Shown here in pieces: positions 8,272 through 16,249 of a stretch of 64,000 bases of DNA. Position numbers and translations under genes: made by a program. A model generated the notes under the pieces. The model did no database searches, was not told the origin of the DNA, and saw nothing but the letters and a program-made list of their open reading frames with translations. Source of the DNA: JANRLF01 sp033762815 (lineage in GTDB: Bacteria; Bacteroidota; Bacteroidia; Chitinophagales; CAIOSU01); NCBI GenBank assembly GCA_033762815.1, contig JANRLF010000004.1, positions 248,001 to 312,000 of the forward strand. The letters run 5' to 3'. The stretch's first letter is position 1; every line of letters starts with the position of its first letter.

Positions 8272-8895
8272 ATGAAGAAAATAACCTTAAATATCAGTTT
8301 GTCTTGTTTGCTCTTTGCCGCCTGTAAAAAAGATAATACCCTAGATAGCAATAATAATATGTATCTGCAGCCTCATGATCAAAATGAGATGATGAGTATG
8401 ATGCATGCAATGATGAGTAAAATGGATGCGATGCCCAAAACAGCAGACCCTGACATTGACTTTGCGCAAATGATGAAAATGCATCACCAGGGTGCAATTG
8501 ATATGGCTAATCTTGAGCTTCAAAAGGGAAGCAATTCAACGATGAAGGCTAAGGCTCAAGAGATTATTGACGAACAGCAAAAAGAAATTCAGGAACTGAG
8601 TAACATTCTTGCGATGATTTCTGCGGATAATACAGACACAGTTTTTGCAAAAGAGCAAAAGGAGAATATGATGAAAATGGGAAAAGCAGCAGATATACAA
8701 CTTGTAAGCGGCGATATAGATAATGATTTTGCAACGTTAATGATTACCCACCATCAGTCAGCAATTGATAATGCGTCAGCTTATCTTCATCACGGAACGG
8801 TAGCCGAACTTAAAACAATGGCGAACAATATGGTTAATTCGCAAACTATGGAAATACAGGAAATGGCTGATTGGTTAAAGGCTAATAAAAGATAA
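8272..8895 (+). CDS. DUF305 lipoprotein with Met-rich N-terminal segment
   Basis: A 207-residue protein with a lipoprotein signal ending in FAAC. A Met-rich segment (EMMSMMHAMMSKMDAM) follows the anchor and then two DUF305 half-domains with KMHHQGA and ITHHQSA. The Met cluster suits Cu(I) or Ag(I) binding. It is a diverged relative of the lipoprotein at 1158 and the third DUF305 gene here. It follows the oxidase by 62 bases and is followed by a terminator-like hairpin, so it probably ends the first transcript of the island. Confidence 0.85.
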   Translation: MKKITLNISLSCLLFAACKKDNTLDSNNNMYLQPHDQNEMMSMMHAMMSKMDAMPKTADPDIDFAQMMKMHHQGAIDMANLELQKGSNSTMKAKAQEIIDEQQKEIQELSNILAMISADNTDTVFAKEQKENMMKMGKAADIQLVSGDIDNDFATLMITHHQSAIDNASAYLHHGTVAELKTMANNMVNSQTMEIQEMADWLKANKR

Positions 8896-8917
8896 CATTT
8901 CGATATAAGAATATCGG

Positions 8918-8943
8918 ACGGCAGTAATTAGTGCCGTTTTTTT
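8918..8943 (+). terminator. Rho-independent terminator after the DUF305 gene
   Basis: ACGGCA and TGCCGT form a 6-bp stem (8918-8923 with 8932-8937) followed directly by a run of seven T (8937-8943). It is 22 bases after the stop of the preceding gene. Confidence 0.75.
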
Positions 8944-9116
8944 AGCTAAAATCATGCGTATAGTTGAGCGTTGTCTGTATAGAAAGAAGCGATTGGAGAC
9001 AGCACTAATGTACAGCACATGCGACTACGAACAATCTTGTTTGCCTTAACAAGTATATTCTATCACTGATCTTCATTTGAATGCATTATGCCCCACAATA
9101 TGCTAACAAACAATGA
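8944..9116. other. Stretch without a recognisable gene
   Basis: Between the terminator and the porin remnant I see no coding frame, RNA gene or clear repeat. It may contain decayed upstream parts of the remnant. Confidence 0.5.
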
Positions 9117-9413
9117 GGCGGTTTTGCAGATATTGTACAGCCCATATATTCAGGAAGTATATTCGGTTTCAATAAGTCAGTGATAAACGCAGCCTTCCGA
9201 TTTGAGTATGTTGATTATAACGTAGGCAGATTTAACGAAACAGGCTACAATATATCAGATCATTACTATGCGATTGTTCCTGCCATTAGCTGGCGGCCTT
9301 CACCACAAACCGTACTCAGACTTAACTATAAATATAGCTGGCGCTCAGACTTGTTGGGTAATCCGTTAAGCAAGACTGCGGGGCTACAGGTGGGCATTTC
9401 AAGTTATTTTTAA
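9117..9413 (+). pseudogene. Remnant of an outer-membrane porin (C-terminal end only)
   Basis: The frame is open from 9117 after an in-frame TGA at 9114. It reads GGFADIVQPIYSGSIFGFNK and then VDYNVGRF, SDHYYAIVPAISWRP, VLRLNYKYSW and a final GLQVGISSYF ending in Phe, the pattern of the last strands of an outer-membrane porin. The only start candidate is GTG 9180, with no signal peptide, so a functional gene is unlikely. Just upstream another frame reads NNEAV, compatible with a one-base frameshift in an ancestral NNEGGF. I read it as a decayed porin, though the parent family cannot be named. Confidence 0.6.
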
Positions 9414-9480
9414 ATACATATGTCGATTACAGGAGGCTTTAAGTAAATCTTATGTCTGAAATAACTATTTTTACCATTGA

Positions 9481-9810
9481 ATGCGTTTAACGGCTGCCAT
9501 ATTAGCTATCCTAGTTGTAATCCTGAGCTGTCTCCCTTGTGCAGATGTGGCGGCTTTGCCTATTGCAAAGACTGAACAAGGTTCCCCTATTCAGCACCCC
9601 CTCACTCAGCATTCCGATGATCATAATGATGTTGACCTTTGTTCTCCATTTTGCCATTGCGCCTGCTGTGCTGGTTTTTCGGTTCTCTACAGTCCTGCCG
9701 TAATCCCTCTAAGAATACACATTCCAACAGCACAGTTACATGCTGATTTTTCGTCTGCCGAAGTGATAGAAATTTCCCTTCCGATCTGGCAGCCTCCCCA
9801 ATTAGTTTAA
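9481..9810 (+). CDS. DUF6660-like small exported Cys/His-rich protein
   Basis: A 109-residue protein with an N-terminal hydrophobic segment (LAILVVILSCLPC) and a short Cys/His motif in the middle (DLCSPFCHCACC), ending in a Pro-rich tail (PIWQPPQLV). This matches the general layout of DUF6660 proteins, which usually lie just upstream of CusA-type pumps in Bacteroidota, as here (77 bases before cusA). The Cys cluster suggests metal binding in the periplasm. Role unknown. Confidence 0.7.
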   Translation: MRLTAAILAILVVILSCLPCADVAALPIAKTEQGSPIQHPLTQHSDDHNDVDLCSPFCHCACCAGFSVLYSPAVIPLRIHIPTAQLHADFSSAEVIEISLPIWQPPQLV

Positions 9811-9832
9811 GTCTGAATAAAATTTTGATACT

Positions 9833-9861
9833 GGGCAGCCCTTAAGGGGTTTCGTCTGCCC
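9833..9861 (+). other. Hairpin in the leader of the RND pump gene
   Basis: GGGCAG (9833-9838) pairs with CTGCCC (9856-9861), enclosing the palindrome CCCTTAAGGG (9839-9848). There is no T-run. It lies 25 bases before the pump start and could affect its translation or mark an mRNA boundary. Confidence 0.35.
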
Positions 9862-9886
9862 TATCTATTCAACTTATACTAAATCG

Positions 9887-12800
9887 ATGTTAGATAAGAT
9901 CATCTATTTTTCAATAAAGAATAAACTTGCAGTTGGCATTTTTACCGTCATGCTTATCATCTGGGGCGCCTTTGCACTTTCCAGACTGCCTGTCGATGCG
10001 GTGCCTGACATCACTAATAATCAGGTGCAGATTATTACGAATGCGCCAACACTTGCCAGCCAGGAAGTCGAGCAGTTCGTTACTTATCCGATTGAACAAA
10101 GCCTGGCGAACCTGCCGGACTTATCCGAGATAAGATCAATTTCCCGTTTCGGGCTATCTGTCGTTACCGTCGTGTTTCACGATGATGTTGATATTTACTT
10201 TGCAAGGCAGCTTATTACAGAAAAGCTAAAGCAGGCAGAAGAACAAATCCCCGAAGGTATGGGCACCCCCGAAATGGCTCCTGTCAGCACGGGTTTAGGG
10301 GAAGTCTATCAATATATCATCCATCCAAAAAAGGGGGCGGAACATAAATATTCGGCAACAGACTTGCGAACCATGCAGGACTGGATCGTTGCCCGGCAGC
10401 TATACGGTACACCAGGCATTGCAGAAGTGAATTCCTTTGGCGGCATGCTCAAGCAATACGAAGTCGCTGTTGATCCTAACCAGCTCAAGGCGATGAATGT
10501 CACTATTGCAGAACTGCTTGAGGCATTGGAGAACAATAACGCCAATACCGGCGGTGCTTACATAGATAAGAAACCCAATGCCTATTTTATCAGAGGAATA
10601 GGCCTTGTGTCGTCCCTTGAAGATATCGGCAATATCGTCGTCAAAACTGCCAATGGCATTCCTGTCTTGGTCAGGCATGTTGCAACTCCCCGTTTGGGAA
10701 ATGCCGTGCGTTACGGTGCGATGACCCGCAACGGAGAAAGTGAAGTAGTGGGAGGAATTGTCATGATGCTTAAGGGCTTTAACAGTTCTGATGTCGTCAG
10801 CAGGGTAAAAGAAAAAATGCTTACCATCCAAAAATCGCTTCCTGCGGATATTGTGATTGAGCCCTATATAGACCGCACCAGCCTTGTCAACAGGGCTATC
10901 AATACCGTCAAGACCAATCTGATAGAAGGCGCATTGATCGTGATTTTCGTCCTGGTGCTGTTTCTTGGCAATCTCAGGGCAGGGTTGATTGTGGCATCGG
11001 CAATTCCGCTATCCATGCTTTTTGCACTGGGTATGATGCATGTCTTTGGCGTAAGTGCCAATCTCATGTCGTTAGGAGCAATAGATTTCGGCCTTATCGT
11101 GGATGGTGCCGTCATTATTGTTGAAGCCGTGATGCACCATTTAGGAATGCGAAAGATAGGGCCAAAGCTCACCCAAACCGAAATGGACGCAGAGGTGTAT
11201 CAATCCGCTTCAAAAATAAGAAGCAGTGCTGCCTTTGGCGAAATCATTATCCTGATCGTATACATTCCCATTCTGACGCTGGTAGGCATTGAAGGCAAAA
11301 TGTTTCGCCCGATGGCGCAGACCGTTGGGTTCGCCATACTAGGAGCACTGATATTATCGCTCACTTATATTCCTATGATGTGTGCTTTGGTATTACCCAA
11401 AAACACAGGGCATAAGCGAAATTTCTCCGACAGGATGATGGATTTTTTCCACAGGAAATATGAGCCTATCCTCAAGGCAGCCATCCAGATAAAATATGTG
11501 ATTGTTGGTATTGCAGCCGCCTTACTGCTCATTACCGTTTTCGTCTTTACCCGCATGGGCGGCGAATTTCTTCCGCAACTACAGGAAGGCGATTATGCTT
11601 TTCATTGCATTTTACCGCAAGGCGCATCCTTATCGCAAAGCATCGAAACCTCAATGCAGGCTGAACGAATTATAAAATCATTTCCTGAAGTACAGCAGGT
11701 CATTGGTAAAACTGGAAGCGCAGAGATACCCACAGATCCAATGCCGCCGGAAGCCACAGACCTCATTATTGTTTTGAAAGACAAAAAGGAATGGACGACC
11801 ACTGATGACTATCAGGAACTCGCGCAAATGATGATAGAAAAGCTGGAAGCGATACCAGGAGTTTTTTTTGAAGCCAACCAACCCATACAAATGCGTTTCA
11901 ATGAACTCATGACAGGCGTCCGTCAGGATGTAGCCATCAAGGTATTTGGAGAGAATATAGAAACCCTGGCGTCCATTGCCAATGATGTCGGTAAAGTCGT
12001 TCAATCAGTAGAGGGCACAACCATTCCCCAAATAGAACGCACGACAGGCCTGCCACAAATCACCATCGAATATAACCGTACTCAAATGGCGGCGTATGGG
12101 CTGAATATCACGGATGTGAACCGGATAGTCACGGCAGCTTTTGCCGGGACTAAAACAGGTGTGGTCTTTGAAAACGAAAGAAAATTTGACCTGGTTGTTA
12201 GGCTCGACAGCATGCACCGTACTTCCATCGAAGATGTTGCTAACCTGTATGTGCCTGTCAGTAACGGCAATCAGGTTCCCTTGAGCCAGGTTGCAAAAGT
12301 GTCTTTCAAGGAAGGCCCAGCGCAAATCAGCAGGGAGGATGCAAAACGCCGGGTCGTCGTAGGCTTTAATGTAAAAGGCAGGGATGTTCAAAGCGTTGTC
12401 AAAGATATACAGGCAAAGCTGGCAGATTTTCCGCGGCCTACCGGATATTACTTCACTTATGGCGGCACGTTTGAAAATTTGGAACAAGCTTCCGAACGTC
12501 TTCAAATTGCAGTGCCAATCGCATTATTTCTGATTTTTGTTTTGCTTTATTTCACCTTCGGGTCAGTCAAGCAAGCGACGCTGATATTTACTGCTATTCC
12601 TATGTCTGCCATTGGCGGTGTATTTGCTCTGCTGCTAAGAGACATGCCGTTTTCCATTTCTGCGGGTGTAGGCTTTATCGCCTTGTTCGGTGTCGCTGTC
12701 CTGAATGGGATTGTGCTCATAGGAACGTTTAACCAGCTGGCTAAAGACGGCATGGAGAATGTCATGGAAAGGGTCTTAGAAGGAACACGGATAAGATTAC

Positions 12801-14212
12801 GCCCGGTACTGATGACAGCAACTGTCGCGTCATTGGGATTTTTGCCAATGGCATTATCCACAGGTGCAGGGGCGGAAGTCCAAAAGCCTTTGGCAACCGT
12901 CGTCATAGGCGGTTTAATTACAGCGACTGTTTTAACGCTTATCGTCTTGCCACTGCTATATATCATTTTTTCAAAGGGTACTAAAGCCAGTAAAAGACTA
13001 GCACTACCAGTAATTCTGCTTTTGTTGACGTTGCTATCGGTTTCCGCAAATGCCCAGCGCAGCAGTCAAGCAGGGAGTACGCGGATTTCTTTTGATGATG
13101 CTTACAACCAGGCACTTCAAAATAATTTGCAACTGCGAAGCAGTGACATTGCCCTTAGACGTTCTCAATCCCTCTCAGGCACCTATTTTGACATTCCCAA
13201 AACAGGAATATTCGCAGAAAATGAAGACTTACGTCCGTCAGACAATCAGGGCATATTAAAAATTGGCGTCTCCCAAAGTATTGAATGGCCGGGGCTATAT
13301 TCCGCCCGCCGCAACATGCTCCGGCAACAGGTTCGTTCCTTCACCTATACAAAGCAATTACGCGCACTGGAGATCAAGCGCAACTTGCAAACAGTCTATT
13401 ATACGCTTTGGTATCATCAAAGCCGCCAGCAGCTATGGCAGCAATTAGACAGCTTTTACGATCAGTCGGCAGCGATTGCGAGACTGCGAGTGAAGACCGG
13501 CGAAAGCGCAGGCCTCGACAGCATTTCCGCTAATGCCAAAAGCATGGAGGTGCGCTTGCAACTCAAAACTATCCAGAACGATATTCTCATGCAGCAGACG
13601 GCACTAAAAGCGCTGCTTAATACCGATACTCTGTACCTCCCTGAAAATGCAACACTAGGAAAAGTGGAAACTGATGATGTAGGTGTCGGCTCTGAGCATC
13701 CTTTCTTATTGGTACAGCAACAAGCTATAAGCGTTGCAAACGCGGATCTGCGAATAGCAAGGCTGAGTGCTATGCCTGAATTTTCGGGGCGTTTTTTCTC
13801 GCAACATTTGTATGGGCTGCCAGACCCCTATACTGGTTTTTCTGTGACAGTAGGCGTGCCCTTACTCGGCATCGGCAGTTACCGAAATAAAATCAAAGCG
13901 GCCAAACTGGAGCAGGACTATCAACAGAGTTTGTTCAACTATGAAAGCCAGATTTTAAACGCACAATGGCAGCAGGCGTCACAGGCTTTGGATAAAAGCA
14001 GGCAAATGCTGCAATATTATGAGAGTACAGGTCTGTCACAAGCTGATGCAATCATCAAGGCGGCTAACCTGTCCTATCAGGGTGGCGAGATCAGCTTTGC
14101 AGAACTTTCCCAATACCTGACTCAGGCAGTAGATATCCGCAAGAACTATTTGGAAGCATTGCATCAGTACAATCAACAGGCAATTCAATTGAATTACTAT
14201 TTAAACAAGTAA
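9887..14212 (+). CDS. cusA: Heavy-metal RND efflux pump (CusA/CzcA) fused to a TolC-type outer-membrane factor
   Basis: A 1,441-residue fusion. Residues 1 to about 1029 are a complete HME-RND pump: first helix, DAVPDITN motif, and the helix-4 signature DFGLIVDGAVIIVEA. Residues about 1060 to 1441 are a TolC/CzcC outer-membrane factor with two repeats (FDDAYNQALQNN, YTGFSVTVGVPLLG). Between them a basic stretch (KGTKASKR, from residue 1030) is followed by a hydrophobic run and ANAQ (cleavage expected between 1056 and 1057), the layout of a Sec signal peptide. The fused arrangement is usual in Bacteroidota. The pump uses the proton gradient to export Cu(I)/Ag(I) or Zn/Co/Cd from the periplasm; the copper neighbours favour Cu. 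The adaptor gene follows 2 bases after the stop. Confidence 0.93.
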   Translation: MLDKIIYFSIKNKLAVGIFTVMLIIWGAFALSRLPVDAVPDITNNQVQIITNAPTLASQEVEQFVTYPIEQSLANLPDLSEIRSISRFGLSVVTVVFHDDVDIYFARQLITEKLKQAEEQIPEGMGTPEMAPVSTGLGEVYQYIIHPKKGAEHKYSATDLRTMQDWIVARQLYGTPGIAEVNSFGGMLKQYEVAVDPNQLKAMNVTIAELLEALENNNANTGGAYIDKKPNAYFIRGIGLVSSLEDIGNIVVKTANGIPVLVRHVATPRLGNAVRYGAMTRNGESEVVGGIVMMLKGFNSSDVVSRVKEKMLTIQKSLPADIVIEPYIDRTSLVNRAINTVKTNLIEGALIVIFVLVLFLGNLRAGLIVASAIPLSMLFALGMMHVFGVSANLMSLGAIDFGLIVDGAVIIVEAVMHHLGMRKIGPKLTQTEMDAEVYQSASKIRSSAAFGEIIILIVYIPILTLVGIEGKMFRPMAQTVGFAILGALILSLTYIPMMCALVLPKNTGHKRNFSDRMMDFFHRKYEPILKAAIQIKYVIVGIAAALLLITVFVFTRMGGEFLPQLQEGDYAFHCILPQGASLSQSIETSMQAERIIKSFPEVQQVIGKTGSAEIPTDPMPPEATDLIIVLKDKKEWTTTDDYQELAQMMIEKLEAIPGVFFEANQPIQMRFNELMTGVRQDVAIKVFGENIETLASIANDVGKVVQSVEGTTIPQIERTTGLPQITIEYNRTQMAAYGLNITDVNRIVTAAFAGTKTGVVFENERKFDLVVRLDSMHRTSIEDVANLYVPVSNGNQVPLSQVAKVSFKEGPAQISREDAKRRVVVGFNVKGRDVQSVVKDIQAKLADFPRPTGYYFTYGGTFENLEQASERLQIAVPIALFLIFVLLYFTFGSVKQATLIFTAIPMSAIGGVFALLLRDMPFSISAGVGFIALFGVAVLNGIVLIGTFNQLAKDGMENVMERVLEGTRIRLRPVLMTATVASLGFLPMALSTGAGAEVQKPLATVVIGGLITATVLTLIVLPLLYIIFSKGTKASKRLALPVILLLLTLLSVSANAQRSSQAGSTRISFDDAYNQALQNNLQLRSSDIALRRSQSLSGTYFDIPKTGIFAENEDLRPSDNQGILKIGVSQSIEWPGLYSARRNMLRQQVRSFTYTKQLRALEIKRNLQTVYYTLWYHQSRQQLWQQLDSFYDQSAAIARLRVKTGESAGLDSISANAKSMEVRLQLKTIQNDILMQQTALKALLNTDTLYLPENATLGKVETDDVGVGSEHPFLLVQQQAISVANADLRIARLSAMPEFSGRFFSQHLYGLPDPYTGFSVTVGVPLLGIGSYRNKIKAAKLEQDYQQSLFNYESQILNAQWQQASQALDKSRQMLQYYESTGLSQADAIIKAANLSYQGGEISFAELSQYLTQAVDIRKNYLEALHQYNQQAIQLNYYLNK

Positions 14213-14214
14213 TA

Positions 14215-15435
14215 ATGAAACTATATAAAGCAATATTGTCTGTCTCTTGCATAATATTACTTGGAGCATGTGGCAACAAGACAGAAACAACAGAACATTC
14301 CGAAACTGAAGAAAACCATCAGGAAAGTAACATTGTTTCTCTTACAGACGAGCAGATGAAAACGGCAGAAATTGTCATAGGCTCTGTAGAGATGAAAAAT
14401 CTTACAACTTCCCTGAGCGTCAATGGCACGTTAGCAGTTCCTAACCAGAATAAAGCACTCATAACATCATTATCCGGTGGCATCGTCCGCAGTATAAATA
14501 TTCAGCCCGGTAGCTACGTGCGAAAAGGGCAGGTAATAGGGACGATTGTCAATACAGAGTTATCAGGCATTCAGCAACAACTTATCTCGATCAATGCACA
14601 AATAAAATTTGCCGAACAGGAGCAGAAAAGACAAAGAGAGTTAGTTGCAGGCAATGCCGCGCCTTTGAAAAACCTTCAAAAAGTGGAAGCAGAACTCAAT
14701 GGCTTAAGGGCGCAAAGAAATGCGCTGCAAGGACAATTATCAGCATTGGGCGTGTCATCATCAGGCAGCATATCCTCCACGTTAAATATAACCGCTCCTA
14801 TAAGCGGGACTATTTCAGATATCACCGCCCAGATCGGCTCTAATGTCGATGCTAATTCACCTATAGCCCAGATCATCAATAATTCTGAATTGCATCTTGA
14901 CTTGTTCGTCTATGAAAAAGACTTGCCAAAAGTCGCATCAGGCCAGACAATTCACTTCACCCTTACCAATAACCCCGGCAAAGAATACGATGCAACGATC
15001 TACTCCATAGGCACTGCTTTTGTAAATGAAACAAAGGCAGTTCCGGTACATGCGCATGTGATCAACGAAAAAACCGGATTGATTGAGGGTATGAGTGTTA
15101 CCGCCCGTATCAGCCTGGGCGAAAACCTTTATCAGTCGGTGCCCGATGAAGCCATCGTTAATAATGGTGGAAAAGACTACATTTTTGTCTTTATTGACAA
15201 AAAAACTGAAGAACACGAAGAAGAAGGACACGACCATGCTGAGGAGAAAGGCGGGCATAGTGAATTACCGGAAACCAGCTTTGAGCGAATACAAATCATC
15301 CGGGGCGCTTCTGATGTTGGCTACACAGAGATTAAACCCATCGTGACGATACCGCCGAAATCAAGGATTGTCATTAAAGGCGCTTTTTTCCTGATGGCCA
15401 AAATGACCAACGCCGGGGAAGCGCATGAGCATTAA
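14215..15435 (+). CDS. cusB: RND efflux periplasmic adaptor (CusB/CzcB family)
   Basis: A 406-residue membrane-fusion protein starting 2 bases after the pump stop, so it is translated from the same message. The lipobox LLGAC anchors it to the membrane. Order of parts: N-terminal beta region (SLSVNGTLAVPNQN), lipoyl half (GIVRSINIQPGSYVRKGQ), a coiled-coil hairpin (about 125-180), second lipoyl half (APISGTISDITAQIGSNV), beta-barrel (about 215-300) and a membrane-proximal end. A His/Glu-rich insert (EEHEEEGHDHAEE, near residue 330) is typical of metal RND adaptors and may bind metal. It links the inner-membrane pump to the TolC part. Confidence 0.92.
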   Translation: MKLYKAILSVSCIILLGACGNKTETTEHSETEENHQESNIVSLTDEQMKTAEIVIGSVEMKNLTTSLSVNGTLAVPNQNKALITSLSGGIVRSINIQPGSYVRKGQVIGTIVNTELSGIQQQLISINAQIKFAEQEQKRQRELVAGNAAPLKNLQKVEAELNGLRAQRNALQGQLSALGVSSSGSISSTLNITAPISGTISDITAQIGSNVDANSPIAQIINNSELHLDLFVYEKDLPKVASGQTIHFTLTNNPGKEYDATIYSIGTAFVNETKAVPVHAHVINEKTGLIEGMSVTARISLGENLYQSVPDEAIVNNGGKDYIFVFIDKKTEEHEEEGHDHAEEKGGHSELPETSFERIQIIRGASDVGYTEIKPIVTIPPKSRIVIKGAFFLMAKMTNAGEAHEH

Positions 15436-15461
15436 TTTTTCACTTTTAAAAATCAATATCT

Positions 15462-15833
15462 ATGGAACACCAACAAATCGGACACCACCATTCCGGCCAT
15501 AAACATGGTGCATTAATTCAACAACTTTTAGATTGCGCTACAGCATGTGAAAATTGTGCGGCATCCTGCCTCGATGAAAAGGATGTGACAGCCATGGCAC
15601 ATTGTATTGAATTGGACAGGGACTGTGCAGATATTTGCTTCTTAGCAGCAAAGCTGCTGATGAGAGACAGCGAAATCGCACATGACCTGCTGGCAGTATG
15701 CGAAAAGATTTGCCGCCATTGCGCCGAAGAATGCAGCAAGCATGAGCATGAACACTGCAAAAAATGTGCTGAGGCATGCCGTCAGTGCGCAGATGCCTGC
15801 CATGCTCATCATGGCAGTGTCAATCTGAAATGA
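15462..15833 (+). CDS. Cys-rich four-helix-bundle copper-storage protein (Csp family)
   Basis: A 123-residue protein with 16 Cys residues spaced along helices (CATACENCAASC, CADIC, CEKICRHCAEEC, CKKCAEACRQCADAC), the signature of Csp proteins, which hold many Cu(I) ions inside a four-helix bundle. It has no signal peptide and starts with a His-rich segment (HHHSGHKHG), so it is probably the cytosolic Csp3 type. It would buffer excess Cu(I) in the cytosol. Placed between the efflux adaptor and an exported HMA protein. The family call is strong; copper capacity is inferred. Confidence 0.9.
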   Translation: MEHQQIGHHHSGHKHGALIQQLLDCATACENCAASCLDEKDVTAMAHCIELDRDCADICFLAAKLLMRDSEIAHDLLAVCEKICRHCAEECSKHEHEHCKKCAEACRQCADACHAHHGSVNLK

Positions 15834-15840
15834 TCCTTTA

Positions 15841-15869
15841 AAGACCGCCTTGATATTCAGGGCGGTCTT
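15841..15869 (+). terminator. Terminator-like hairpin after the Csp gene
   Basis: AAGACCGCC (15841-15849) pairs with GGCGGTCTT (15861-15869), a perfect 9-bp stem. The downstream T-run is weak (TTACTATTATCTT), so termination may be partial. Confidence 0.5.
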
Positions 15870-15899
15870 ACTATTATCTTAACCGTAAAATATTGAAAG

Positions 15900-16247
15900 A
15901 TGAAATTGAAATTCTTGAATTTTCTATTGTTCATGTTCATGAGCGTTATTGCTTTGGCGCAGTCCAGGGTCGATAAAATAAATATCAAAGCTTCCATTTA
16001 CTGCGACCATTGCAATCAATGCGAAAGTTGCGGCAAACGCCTCGAAAATGCAGTGTATAGCCTAAAGGGCATTAAACGTGTCGAGGTTGATGAGAAAAAC
16101 AAAACAGTGAATGTTGTGTATAATCCTGCTAAAGTAACCCTTGAAAAAATAAGGGAAGCGATTGCTAAAGTAGGCTATGATGCTGATGATGTAAAAGCCG
16201 ATCCTTCGGCTTATGCTAAACTTGATGAATGTTGTAAAAGGCAATAA
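15900..16247 (+). CDS. Exported HMA-like protein with four-Cys metal loop
   Basis: A 115-residue protein with a signal peptide ending ALAQ, then an HMA fold whose metal loop is expanded to four Cys in CxxCxxCxxC (YCDHCNQCESC). The rest is regular HMA (VEVDEKNKTVNVVYN, KVGYDADD). A further Cys-Cys pair (DECCKRQ) is at the very end. It is followed 2 bases later by the zinc-type ATPase, so the two are probably translated together. It may bind metal in the periplasm beside that pump; the four-Cys loop suggests a metal other than a simple CxxC-bound Cu(I), but this is inference. Confidence 0.8.
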   Translation: MKLKFLNFLLFMFMSVIALAQSRVDKINIKASIYCDHCNQCESCGKRLENAVYSLKGIKRVEVDEKNKTVNVVYNPAKVTLEKIREAIAKVGYDADDVKADPSAYAKLDECCKRQ

Positions 16248-16249
16248 TT

